64,000 bases of DNA from Pseudomonas sp. MF4836 (GTDB taxonomy: Bacteria > Pseudomonadota > Gammaproteobacteria > Pseudomonadales > Pseudomonadaceae): the NCBI RefSeq assembly GCF_002018875.1, contig NZ_MVOL01000003.1, positions 558,001-622,000 of the forward strand. Reading direction: 5' to 3'. The position numbers were made by a program, and so were the translations under genes. The notes beneath the pieces are model-generated. The model did no database searches. It was not told the origin of the DNA and worked only from the letters and a program-made list of their open reading frames with translations. Below, one piece after another: positions 37,684 through 45,497 of the stretch (within the stretch, counting starts at the first letter, position 1; each line of letters opens with the position of its first letter).

Positions 37684-39465
37684 GTGGATTACCCAAAAAG
37701 TGTACCCAGCGTTGGGCTGGTGAATGGCAAGTTTGTCGACGAGAACCCGATCACGGGCCAGGTCGGATCACTGATTTCCTCCGAGTGGGGCAACGCGGTG
37801 ACCGATGAGTTGCTGAACGTGATTCGTGCCGGCGGCGATGAGCCGGTCGAGGCCGAGCATGACCAGCTATTGGCGGCGATCAAGGCGATCGTCAAAGACT
37901 CCATTCCACCGGAAAAGATCAGGACGACATTGGCGGAGTACGGGATTACCGATGCTTACACCAAGTCGGTGACCTACACCAAAGCCGAGATCGAAGCACT
38001 GCTGAAGAACATGTCGGCGTTGCCGGTGGGAGCCATGGTGCCGTTTCCCAAAGGGACGGTGCCGGCGGGGTTCCTGGAGGTGGATGGCAGTGTGCAGAGC
38101 ATTGCGGCGTTGCCGGATCTGGCGGCGTATTTGGGGACTACGTTCAATACCGGTGGCGAAGGGGCGGGCAACTTCCGGTTGCCGGAGTCGCGCGGGGAGT
38201 TTTTGCGTGGTTGGGATCATGGGCGTGGAGTAGATCTTGGCCGGGCTATTGGCAGTTGGCAGGCGGATGCATTTCAGGGGCACTACCACGCTAGCGCAGC
38301 CGATACAGCTAGACCATATTCGACTGGCGGAACCACAGGTGACTACCTCGCTCGTTTTGGAACGGGAAATCCAACAACAAACGGAGTACGAGAAGCAATT
38401 AATAACGGCGTCGATGGTTCGCCGCGAACCGCTTCAGAAACCCGTCCACGCAACCTAGCGGTCATGTGGTGCATCAAGGCCTGGAACGCCCCTATCAATC
38501 AGGGCCAGGTCGATGTAGCGGCGCTAGTGTTGGAGATGCAGAAGCTTCGAGCATTGTCCGGTTTTGGCGTCCATAAAGGATTGGTAGTTTCCGCTACTGG
38601 CACCAATGCGATTATCTCCGTCAAGGCTACAGGCCTTATTGTCGGAAGTGGCGCCACCGCGCAGGCCTTGAATGGCGTAGATGTGAACATCAACCTTCAA
38701 ACACAGGGGTTGAATGGTCTTGATGTTGGCTCACTGGCGGCTTCAAGTTGGTATAGCTCATGGGTTGTGACCAATGGCGCTCAAGTGGCAGGTATTGCTG
38801 CGCTGATGCCGGTTATTCAGGGTACTACTACTGCTGGTTCTTCAGTGGTTACGGGCATTGCCAGCACTGCTTCCATGCGCGCAGGGATGCGCCTTGGTGG
38901 TGCAAGCTTTCCGCCAGGTGTGTTTATAAAATCGGTGGATTCTGCAAGCCAGATTACTGTCAGTACGATTGCGAACGCTACAGCTGCGAACACGGTTCTG
39001 CGTTTTGTATATGAGCCTGTTCTGCCGGCGGGTTATGTTGTGATGCGTGTGGGCTCCTTCTTTACCGATGCGACGGTTAACAAGTTTCCATTGTCGTTCG
39101 TTCAAGCAGGAAAGTCTGTTCAGTACAAGCTTGCTGCTTCGAGTAATCTACTGACTTATCCCGTTATTGCGTCAGGTAGCACGTCGTTTATTGCTACTCC
39201 TGCTGCCGTGGGCGCTTTTGTGCCACCCACAGCTTTCAGCATTGGTGTGTCGATTCGCTCAGCTGTTCCATCCTTGGCAATTGGAGTTGGGCCTTCTCCG
39301 GCTTTAGATCAAAACAATTGCTTTGCTTTTATGAGTCAAGCGGCTCAGACCTATTTTAATGCGCTCATTCCTAGCAGATTTTTGCTTGAAAGCGCCAGTA
39401 TTTACTTTATATCGAACACGGCAGATTGCGTCGTTAAGGTGCATGGCTGGGAGGAAAGTCTATGA
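37684..39465 (+). CDS. Tail fibre B (cluster 2, duplicated cassette)
   Basis: 593 residues from a GTG at 37684. The first ~200 residues, with the tail-collar module at about 110-190, are nearly the same as in fibre A. After the MWCIKAWNAPINQGQVDVAA block, residues about 280-593 are unrelated to fibres A and cluster 1: AIISVKATGLIVGSGATAQA, ASMRAGMRLGGASFPPGVFI, SSNLLTYPVIASGSTSFIAT and an end VVKVHGWEESL. This tip probably recognises a different receptor. Base use in the tip is AT-richer than in the N-terminal part, suggesting exchange by transfer. Confidence 0.92.
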   Translation: MDYPKSVPSVGLVNGKFVDENPITGQVGSLISSEWGNAVTDELLNVIRAGGDEPVEAEHDQLLAAIKAIVKDSIPPEKIRTTLAEYGITDAYTKSVTYTKAEIEALLKNMSALPVGAMVPFPKGTVPAGFLEVDGSVQSIAALPDLAAYLGTTFNTGGEGAGNFRLPESRGEFLRGWDHGRGVDLGRAIGSWQADAFQGHYHASAADTARPYSTGGTTGDYLARFGTGNPTTNGVREAINNGVDGSPRTASETRPRNLAVMWCIKAWNAPINQGQVDVAALVLEMQKLRALSGFGVHKGLVVSATGTNAIISVKATGLIVGSGATAQALNGVDVNINLQTQGLNGLDVGSLAASSWYSSWVVTNGAQVAGIAALMPVIQGTTTAGSSVVTGIASTASMRAGMRLGGASFPPGVFIKSVDSASQITVSTIANATAANTVLRFVYEPVLPAGYVVMRVGSFFTDATVNKFPLSFVQAGKSVQYKLAASSNLLTYPVIASGSTSFIATPAAVGAFVPPTAFSIGVSIRSAVPSLAIGVGPSPALDQNNCFAFMSQAAQTYFNALIPSRFLLESASIYFISNTADCVVKVHGWEESL

Positions 39466-39821
39466 GCTATGCAGTACGAAATGATGGTCAAGGTTGGCGC
39501 GCTGTTTCTGGTGTCGAGGATATTAGTGCTGACGAGTGGTATACACCGCAGACACCACCTGACCCCGTCGCACTCCCTCTTTCCGCTGACGAGCTTGATA
39601 GGCTAGCAAGGGAAGCTCGCGACCGGCTACTGGCCGTTGCCGCAAATAAGATGGGGCCGTTACAGGATGCGGTCGAAGAGGGTGAGGACGTGCCGGATGA
39701 AGTGGCTCTTCTAAAACTCTGGAAACAATACCGTATCGCCCTCAACCGGATCGATAAACAGGATGGCTTTCCCCAGGTGATTGATTGGCCGGTCCCACCC
39801 GACGAAACTCCAAACCTCTAA
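39462..39821 (+). CDS. Tail fibre assembly chaperone for fibre B
   Basis: 119 residues, overlapping the fibre B stop by 4 bases. SYAVRNDGQGWRAVSGVEDI, DEWYTPQTPPDP and a helical end LLKLWKQYRIALNRIDKQDG-FPQVIDWPVPPDE are the phage tail assembly chaperone (Caudo_TAP/DUF4376) pattern. It is of a different family from the chaperone of fibre A, in step with the different fibre tip. Confidence 0.88.
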   Translation: MSYAVRNDGQGWRAVSGVEDISADEWYTPQTPPDPVALPLSADELDRLAREARDRLLAVAANKMGPLQDAVEEGEDVPDEVALLKLWKQYRIALNRIDKQDGFPQVIDWPVPPDETPNL

Positions 39822-39822
39822 G

Positions 39823-39848
39823 CGACCCGTACTGACGGGGCGTTTTTT
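39823..39848 (+). terminator. Terminator-like hairpin before the lysozyme gene
   Basis: CGaCCCGT-ACTG-ACGGGgCG (one A/G mismatch) followed by six T residues, just after the fibre B chaperone stop. Confidence 0.65.
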
Positions 39849-39868
39849 ACGAGACTCGAACCTCACTC

Positions 39869-40432
39869 ATGCCAATCACCGAACAACAACTGCAACAAAT
39901 CCTCCCCAACGCCCGCCGCCAAGCGGGCGTTTTTGTTTCTCCACTTAACACTGCCATGGCCCGTCGGCAGATCGATACGCCGAAGCGCCAGGCGGCCTTT
40001 CTTGCGCAGATCGGTCATGAATCCGGGCAACTGCAATACGTGCGTGAACTGGGCAGCGATCAATACCTGAGCAAATACGACACCGGTACTCTCGCGGCGC
40101 GGCTGGGTAATACCCCCGAAGCCGATGGCGATGGCCAGCGTTTTCGTGGGCGCGGACTGATCCAGGTCACCGGGCGCAGCAACTATCGTCGTTGCAGCCT
40201 GGCGCTGTTCGGTGATGAGCGCCTGCTGGAGTTGCCACAACTGCTGGAGCAGCCGCAATGGGCCGCCGAGTCAGCGGCCTGGTTCTGGGAACAGGGCGGG
40301 CTCAATGCCCTGGCCGATCGCGACGAGTTCAACAGCATTACCCGCCGCATCAATGGCGGCTTGAATGGGCTGCAGGATCGCTTGCAGCTCTGGGTTCGAG
40401 CGAGGGCGGTGTTATGCCAGCCCTCGGTCTGA
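39869..40432 (+). CDS. GH19 chitinase-like endolysin
   Basis: 187 residues from the ATG at 39869. The glycoside hydrolase family 19 catalytic Glu lies in AQIGHESGQLQY (near residue 52) and the second signature is RFRGRGLIQVTGRSNYRRC (near 92-110); FNSITRRINGGLNG follows. It cleaves murein glycan after the holin opens the inner membrane. It lacks a signal peptide, as expected for holin-dependent release. It appears to serve both particles, since no other endolysin is present. A perfect terminator-like hairpin lies within codons about 14-22. Confidence 0.93.
   Translation: MPITEQQLQQILPNARRQAGVFVSPLNTAMARRQIDTPKRQAAFLAQIGHESGQLQYVRELGSDQYLSKYDTGTLAARLGNTPEADGDGQRFRGRGLIQVTGRSNYRRCSLALFGDERLLELPQLLEQPQWAAESAAWFWEQGGLNALADRDEFNSITRRINGGLNGLQDRLQLWVRARAVLCQPSV
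39908..39935 (+). terminator. Terminator-like hairpin inside the lysozyme coding sequence
   Basis: ACGCCCGC-CGCCAA-GCGGGCGT, 8 bp perfect (extended by one A-T pair), followed by TTTTGTTT. It encodes NARRQAGVFV of the lysozyme. Confidence 0.7.
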
Positions 40433-40950
40433 ACCTCGCGACTTATCGGGTGCTAAGTGTTGTCGTGCTGTTGGCCGTGGTGGCCGGCGGCTCGGCGGCG
40501 TTGGCCTGGCGTATTCAGGGCTGGCGTTACGCCGGGCAATTGGCAGAACAGGCTCGATTGCACAGTGAGACCCTGGATCAACTGGCCCTGTCGGCTGGAA
40601 CGCAACAGCGCGCCGAGCAGGATAAACGCCTGGTGCTGGAGCAACAGCTGCAGGCCATCGAGCAAGTTCATTACCGAGCATTAACCGATGCACAACGTGA
40701 TCAAGGTCGCTTGCGCGATCGCCTTGCCACTGCTGATTTGCGCTTGTCAGTCCTACTCGACGCCGACGATCCACGCGCCGGCTGCGCAGTGCCTGCCTCC
40801 GCCACCAGCGGCGGCCTGGTTCATGCAGGCTCACGAGCCCGACTTGACCCGGCGCATGCTCAACGAATTATCGCCATCACCGACGCCGGAGACCGCGGAC
40901 TGATTGCCCTGCAGGCATGCCAGGCGTATGTCAGGGCAATCCTCCACTGA
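40414..40950 (+). CDS. i-spanin (Rz / LysB-like)
   Basis: 178 residues from the ATG at 40414, overlapping the endolysin by 19 bases. An N-terminal membrane anchor (YRVLSVVVLLAVVAGGSAAL) is followed by a periplasmic coiled coil (AEQARLHSETLDQLALSAG, EQDKRLVLEQQLQAIEQ) and a C-terminal helix. With the o-spanin encoded inside it, it would fuse inner and outer membranes in the last step of lysis. Confidence 0.85.
   Translation: MPALGLNLATYRVLSVVVLLAVVAGGSAALAWRIQGWRYAGQLAEQARLHSETLDQLALSAGTQQRAEQDKRLVLEQQLQAIEQVHYRALTDAQRDQGRLRDRLATADLRLSVLLDADDPRAGCAVPASATSGGLVHAGSRARLDPAHAQRIIAITDAGDRGLIALQACQAYVRAILH
40688..40903 (+). CDS. o-spanin lipoprotein (Rz1), embedded in the i-spanin gene
   Basis: 71 residues in the +1 frame, wholly inside the i-spanin gene. 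VIKVACAIALPLLICACQS is a lipoprotein signal with lipobox (mature Cys about residue 20), followed by a short proline-rich region (CLPPPPAAAW), the hallmarks of Rz1. This nested arrangement is known for spanin pairs. It is easily missed by gene finders. Confidence 0.85.
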   Translation: MHNVIKVACAIALPLLICACQSYSTPTIHAPAAQCLPPPPAAAWFMQAHEPDLTRRMLNELSPSPTPETAD

Positions 40951-41033
40951 CATTTTGATCCAGACTGTGTCTTGCAAGCGCAACCTGCTGGTGTACGGTA
41001 ACTCACTTGCCCGCCCCATCAGGAGAAGCCTCC

Positions 41034-41534
41034 GTGAAAGAAATCACCCAACTCGCCGCTGAACTTGGCAGGCGTCTGCAGGTGCTCAATGCCCATGTCA
41101 CGACGGCCGAGTCCTGCACCGGCGGCGGAATTGCCGAAGCCATCACTCGCATTCCCGGCAGCTCGGCCTGGTTCGAGGCCGGGTATGTCACCTATTCCAA
41201 TCGGCAGAAAACCCAGCAGTTGGAAGTGCCTGCCGAGCTTTTCGCTTCGGTGGGCGCGGTCAGTCGCGAGGTGGTCGAGGCCATGGTGCGCGGCGCCCAG
41301 GATAAAAGCCTGGCCCATTTTGCCGTGGCGGTGAGTGGGGTGGCCGGGCCGGACGGGGGCTCGCCACAGAAGCCGGTGGGCACCGTCTGGCTCGCCTGGG
41401 GCGCGGGAGAGACGCTGGTCAGTGAGCTGCGGCACTTCGCCGGTAACCGGGATGAGGTCCGCCGACAAACGGTGAAGGCCGCGCTAGAGGGGCTGCTGCA
41501 ACATGCCGCGGTAGAAATCTCAAATCAGGGGTAG
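41034..41534 (+). CDS. pncC: Nicotinamide-nucleotide amidohydrolase (PncC/CinA C-terminal domain)
   Basis: 166 residues from a GTG at 41034 (ribosome site aggag). [35 protein letters not shown] and [20 protein letters not shown] are the CinA C-terminal signatures. It deamidates NMN to nicotinic acid mononucleotide in the pyridine nucleotide cycle. It is traditionally called cinA in this position before recA and forms the right border of the tailocin island. Confidence 0.95.
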   Translation: MKEITQLAAELGRRLQVLNAHVTTAESCTGGGIAEAITRIPGSSAWFEAGYVTYSNRQKTQQLEVPAELFASVGAVSREVVEAMVRGAQDKSLAHFAVAVSGVAGPDGGSPQKPVGTVWLAWGAGETLVSELRHFAGNRDEVRRQTVKAALEGLLQHAAVEISNQG

Positions 41535-41561
41535 GCGATCCTCAAGCGCTGTGGAATAATA

Positions 41562-41577
41562 CTGGCTACTTATACAG
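41562..41577. promoter_or_regulatory. LexA (SOS) box of recA
   Basis: CTG-GCTACTTATA-CAG, matching CTG-N10-CAG with the usual AT-rich centre, 40 bases before the recA ATG. Confidence 0.88.
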
Positions 41578-41617
41578 GTGTTGGCCGTCAGGCCTTATTG
41601 ATTACGTGAGGACTTTA

Positions 41618-42670
41618 ATGGACGACAACAAGAAGAAAGCCTTGGCTGCGGCCCTGGGTCAGATCGAACGTCAATTCGGCAAGGGTGCCGTAATGCGTAT
41701 GGGCGATCAGGACCGTCAGGCGATCCCGGCTATTTCCACTGGCTCTCTGGGTCTGGACATCGCGCTCGGCATTGGCGGTCTGCCAAAAGGCCGTATCGTT
41801 GAAATCTACGGTCCGGAATCTTCCGGTAAAACTACGCTGACGCTGTCGGTGATCGCCCAGGCTCAAAAAGCCGGCGCCACCTGCGCATTCGTCGACGCCG
41901 AGCACGCCCTGGACCCTGAGTACGCCGGCAAGCTGGGTGTCAACGTCGACGACCTGCTGGTATCCCAGCCGGATACCGGCGAGCAGGCTCTGGAAATCAC
42001 CGACATGCTGGTGCGCTCCAACGCTGTTGACGTGATCATCGTCGACTCCGTAGCCGCTCTGGTACCAAAGGCTGAAATCGAAGGCGAAATGGGTGACATG
42101 CACGTGGGCCTGCAAGCCCGTCTGATGTCCCAGGCGCTGCGTAAAATCACCGGTAACATCAAGAACGCCAACTGCCTGGTTATCTTCATCAACCAGATCC
42201 GTATGAAAATCGGCGTGATGTTCGGCAGCCCGGAAACCACCACCGGTGGTAACGCGCTGAAGTTCTATGCCTCGGTTCGTCTGGATATCCGTCGCACCGG
42301 CGCGGTTAAAGAGGGTGATGAAGTCGTTGGTAGCGAAACCCGCGTCAAAGTCGTGAAGAACAAGGTGGCTTCGCCGTTCCGTCAGGCCGAGTTCCAGATT
42401 CTCTACGGCAAGGGCATCTACCTCAACGGCGAGATGATCGATCTTGGCGTGCTGCATGGCTTCGTTGAGAAGTCCGGCGCCTGGTATGCCTACAACGGCA
42501 ACAAGATCGGCCAGGGCAAGGCCAACTCGGCCAAGTTCCTGCAGGACAATCCGGATATCGCGGCAGCCCTCGAGAAGCAGATTCGCGACAAGCTGCTGAC
42601 CCCGGCTCCAGATGTCAAAGCTTCGCCAGCCAAAGAAAGCGTTGCTGACCTGGCTGATGCTGATAGCTGA
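41618..42670 (+). CDS. recA: Recombinase RecA
   Basis: 350 residues from the ATG at 41618 (ribosome site gtgagga; start [20 protein letters not shown]). Walker A is [10 protein letters not shown] near residue 66, with [16 protein letters not shown] and loop 2 around [20 protein letters not shown]. It catalyses strand exchange and acts as co-protease for LexA and S24-type repressors, hence for the tailocin repressor encoded upstream in this window. recX follows 8 bases downstream. Confidence 0.99.
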   Translation: MDDNKKKALAAALGQIERQFGKGAVMRMGDQDRQAIPAISTGSLGLDIALGIGGLPKGRIVEIYGPESSGKTTLTLSVIAQAQKAGATCAFVDAEHALDPEYAGKLGVNVDDLLVSQPDTGEQALEITDMLVRSNAVDVIIVDSVAALVPKAEIEGEMGDMHVGLQARLMSQALRKITGNIKNANCLVIFINQIRMKIGVMFGSPETTTGGNALKFYASVRLDIRRTGAVKEGDEVVGSETRVKVVKNKVASPFRQAEFQILYGKGIYLNGEMIDLGVLHGFVEKSGAWYAYNGNKIGQGKANSAKFLQDNPDIAAALEKQIRDKLLTPAPDVKASPAKESVADLADADS

Positions 42671-42678
42671 TTGAGCCA

Positions 42679-43143
42679 ATGACCGCCGTACTCGATACCC
42701 TCGTCGCGGTGCGGCGAACTGCAATGGACCTGCTCGCGCGACGCGAGCATGGTCGAGTCGAGCTGACGCGTAAACTGCGTCAGCGCGGCGCCTCTCCCGA
42801 AATGATCGAAGAAGCACTTGACCGTCTGACCGAGGATGGCCTGCTCTCCGAAGCTCGTTACCTCGAAAGTTTTGTCTCCTACCGTGCTCGTTCTGGTTAC
42901 GGCCCTTTGCGTATCCGCGAAGAGCTGAGTCAGCGTGGCTTGCAGCGCGGCGATATCGAACTGGCCTTGCGTGAGTCGGGTATCGACTGGCAAGAACAGT
43001 TGCAGGATGTCTGGCGCCGCAAGTTTTCCGGCCATTTACCGATCGATGCCCGTGAGCGCGCCAAGCAGGGGCGCTTTTTGAGTTATCGGGGGTATTCGAT
43101 GGAGTTGATCAACCGCTTGTTCAGCGGTCGATCAGATGACTGA
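42679..43143 (+). CDS. recX: Regulatory protein RecX
   Basis: 154 residues, normal length. It limits RecA filament growth. The three-helix RecX repeats are seen ([55 protein letters not shown]). It lies directly after recA and so is SOS-regulated with it. Confidence 0.96.
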   Translation: MTAVLDTLVAVRRTAMDLLARREHGRVELTRKLRQRGASPEMIEEALDRLTEDGLLSEARYLESFVSYRARSGYGPLRIREELSQRGLQRGDIELALRESGIDWQEQLQDVWRRKFSGHLPIDARERAKQGRFLSYRGYSMELINRLFSGRSDD

Positions 43144-43186
43144 CAGTGTGGCCCTGCCCTGAAAGGTTCGGGCCACCACGTGCTGA

Positions 43187-44305
43187 TCAAGTGACCTTGA
43201 TCGGCTCCCTGACTCGATGTTGCGTCTTGGCCTGAGTATTGGCCCAGTTTTCCGGCAGGTTGATAAAGTCGATCAGTTCTCGCAGGCGACCGTTGTTGCG
43301 AGCATTGAAGGTGAATGCCAAGCGCGCCAGGTGGCTGAACTGGGGTTCGTCGTGCTCTTCGCCGCTGTAGGCATGCTGATGAAAGTGATCACTCAGGCAC
43401 AAATCGGCAAAGGTGGCCTGCATCTGCTCCAGTGCCTCATCGCTGAGTTTGTGGTTCATGCGGATTACAAACTGATGCTTCAGCCAGCGGCTGGAGTGGA
43501 AGTTGGCGTAGAACTGGTTGATTTCTGCCACTGCCTCCTCGGTGCTGTGCACCAGGCGCATCAGCTTCATGTCGGTGGGCAGGATGTAATGATTGGCTTC
43601 CAGTTGCTGCTGGAGAAAGTCCAGCGCGCCTTGCCAGAAACTGCCTCCGGGAACATCCAGCAGTACCACTGGCACCAGCGGGCTTTTGCCGGTCTGGATC
43701 AAGGTCAGGACTTCCAGGGCTTCATCCAGGGTGCCAAAACCGCCAGGGCATAGCACCAGTGCATCGGCTTCCTTGACGAAGAACAACTTGCGCGTGAAGA
43801 AGAAGTGGAACGACAACAGGTTGTGGGTGCCGCCGACCGTTGAGTTGGCGTGCTGCTCGAAGGGCAGGGTGATATTGAACCCCAGGCTGTGATCAAGGCC
43901 CGCACCTTCATGGGCTGCCGCCATGATGCCGCCGCCGGCGCCGGTGATTACCATCAGGTCGGAGCGGGCGAGGGCGGCCCCCAGTTCCCGGGCCATGCCA
44001 TAGAGCGGGTGTTCGATCGGCGTGCGTGCCGATCCGAATACCGTGACTTTGCGTCGCCCCTTGAACTGTTCCAGCACGCGGAATGCATGCTCGAGTTCGC
44101 GCAGGGCCTGCAAGGTGATTTTGGCGTTCCAGCGGTTCAGGTCATCCTGGGCCATGCGTAGCACGGTCAGGATCATGTCGCGATAAAGAGGGATATTCGG
44201 GCTGTTGGGGGCAATCAGGTTGAGTTGCTCTTCGACCTTGCTAGTGAGGTCGATACCCTTGTTTTGAAAATGACGGCTGAGTAGGTCACTCGGTTCATAA
44301 GGCAT
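43187..44305 (-). CDS. LOG-family nucleotide-binding protein
   Basis: 372 residues from the ATG at 44305 (aaggaga ribosome site); the frame is open upstream without support. The LOG/TIGR00730 Rossmann motifs are GSARTPIEHP, ITGAGGGIMAAAHEGA and the signature CPGGFGTLDEALEV near residue 210. Family members are nucleotide 5'-monophosphate nucleosidases or cytokinin-activating enzymes, often wrongly called lysine decarboxylases. The longer N- and C-terminal extensions make the exact substrate uncertain. It converges with recX. Confidence 0.88.
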   Translation of the reverse strand: MPYEPSDLLSRHFQNKGIDLTSKVEEQLNLIAPNSPNIPLYRDMILTVLRMAQDDLNRWNAKITLQALRELEHAFRVLEQFKGRRKVTVFGSARTPIEHPLYGMARELGAALARSDLMVITGAGGGIMAAAHEGAGLDHSLGFNITLPFEQHANSTVGGTHNLLSFHFFFTRKLFFVKEADALVLCPGGFGTLDEALEVLTLIQTGKSPLVPVVLLDVPGGSFWQGALDFLQQQLEANHYILPTDMKLMRLVHSTEEAVAEINQFYANFHSSRWLKHQFVIRMNHKLSDEALEQMQATFADLCLSDHFHQHAYSGEEHDEPQFSHLARLAFTFNARNNGRLRELIDFINLPENWANTQAKTQHRVREPIKVT

Positions 44306-44883
44306 TAAAAACTTCTCCTTCTGCACAGAACCTTCGGCACGGGCGAGGTATTCACCAGCGCCACGACACGGCATGTGTCGCTATTCGCCCAGATTTTTGC
44401 CTGAGCCTTCTGACTGGTCGTGGCCGTCACTGAGTGGCCTGACGAGCAGTCATGAATACCGATTCTGCTTTTCCTTGTTTGAGACAACAGTTGCACGGCA
44501 AGACGTGATCGGGCTCCTCCAACTGCCCGGGACAGTTAACGGCAGTACGCTCTGAATGACTCGATCATGTGCCCACAAAGTCTTGCCTGGCAACAGGATA
44601 TTGGCGTTTGCCAGGTGATGCAGCGACAGATCAATGTGAGCCGCCAACCCGCTATGAGCAGATAAGCACCCTATCGCGCAAACAAGACATGCAGGTGTCA
44701 GCGTCAGAGGGGTATGGCAGAGAGGGATAGGAGAACTCGGTCGTCGTCAGCTTGAGGGCCGATGCCATCGAGCATCAAGGGCATCGGCGGCGCTTGCTGG
44801 ATGGAAGCGCCGTGTACGTCAGCTGCAGGCTTGCCGGTCGAGCTGCGGATCGATGATCGGCAGCTGCGCCAGTCAGTGGGTAA
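44306..44883. other. 578-base intergenic region without a convincing gene
   Basis: No coding frame with family similarity or a good start is visible. A 9-bp perfect inverted repeat GCCGATGCC / GGCATCGGC (44758-44766 and 44780-44788) lies downstream of the PA3611-like gene but lacks a T-run. The stretch next to 44305 probably holds the promoter of the LOG-family gene. Confidence 0.6.
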
Positions 44884-45309
44884 TTACTTTTTCTTGGCGG
44901 GGGTGGCTGCGGGGCAGTCGGATTCCTGGAAGCGCGCCGAGGCCACTGGGCGATTGGTGCGGTTCTCGGTGAATTCGTAACGCATGATCGCGCCCCTGGC
45001 CATCAACTTGCGGTAGTTCGGGTTACGGCAAACGCTGGCGCCCAATTGCAGATACACCGCTTTGGGGTTCTCACGCATTTTTGCCGCGTGGTCGGCTTGC
45101 ACGCTGAGGTGGTTGATCAGCTCTTTACCTTCAACCGTGTAGCCTTGGTCCAGGATGTTCTCGTTAACTTCCCGGGGGGTACCGACATTGCTTTCTTCAG
45201 CCACTTTCTGCAGCGTTTTGTTCAGTTCGAAGTCTTGCAACGACGCAGCCTGGGCACTGAAGGGCAGGGCCAGCAGCAGGGCAACGGTGGGGACGATAAA
45301 GCGCAACAT
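44884..45309 (-). CDS. PA3611-like secreted protein
   Basis: 141 residues. Signal peptide MLRFIVPTVALLLALPFSAQ-A (cleavage near residue 21), then a small mixed domain with LGASVCRNPNYRKLMARGAI and ARFQESDCP; the two cysteines could pair. It resembles the PA3611 family of Pseudomonas, a periplasmic or secreted protein reported to be quorum-sensing influenced; biochemical function is not known. Its synteny near recA-recX matches P. aeruginosa. Confidence 0.75.
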   Translation of the reverse strand: MLRFIVPTVALLLALPFSAQAASLQDFELNKTLQKVAEESNVGTPREVNENILDQGYTVEGKELINHLSVQADHAAKMRENPKAVYLQLGASVCRNPNYRKLMARGAIMRYEFTENRTNRPVASARFQESDCPAATPAKKK

Positions 45310-45497
45310 GAAACTCTCCTGGTGCAGTGACTGATGCTTCGACCAGCCGCTGGGCTGTGCGTTCAGTGGCGCGAATTATAGGGGAGTGCTGGGAAGGCGG
45401 TACAGGTTTGCGCAGATAGCTCTGATAAACTTGCGCGACTTTTACCCTGCCGAGTGCTTTTCGTGTCGATTCTTCTGCTTTGCCGGGGCTGCTTGCG

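Noticed and set aside
9942..40950. Intact prophage
   Set aside because: Tail, baseplate, fibre and lysis genes are complete, but no integrase, terminase, portal, capsid or replication gene, and no attachment-site repeats, were found; the site between mutS and cinA-recA is the known tailocin locus.
43217..43753. Plus-strand protein opposite the LOG-family gene
   Set aside because: Shadow frame of a gene with clear LOG motifs on the other strand; no start signal.
44758..44788. Intrinsic terminator of the PA3611-like gene
   Set aside because: A 9-bp perfect stem exists but has no T-run on either strand and lies about 100 bases beyond the stop.
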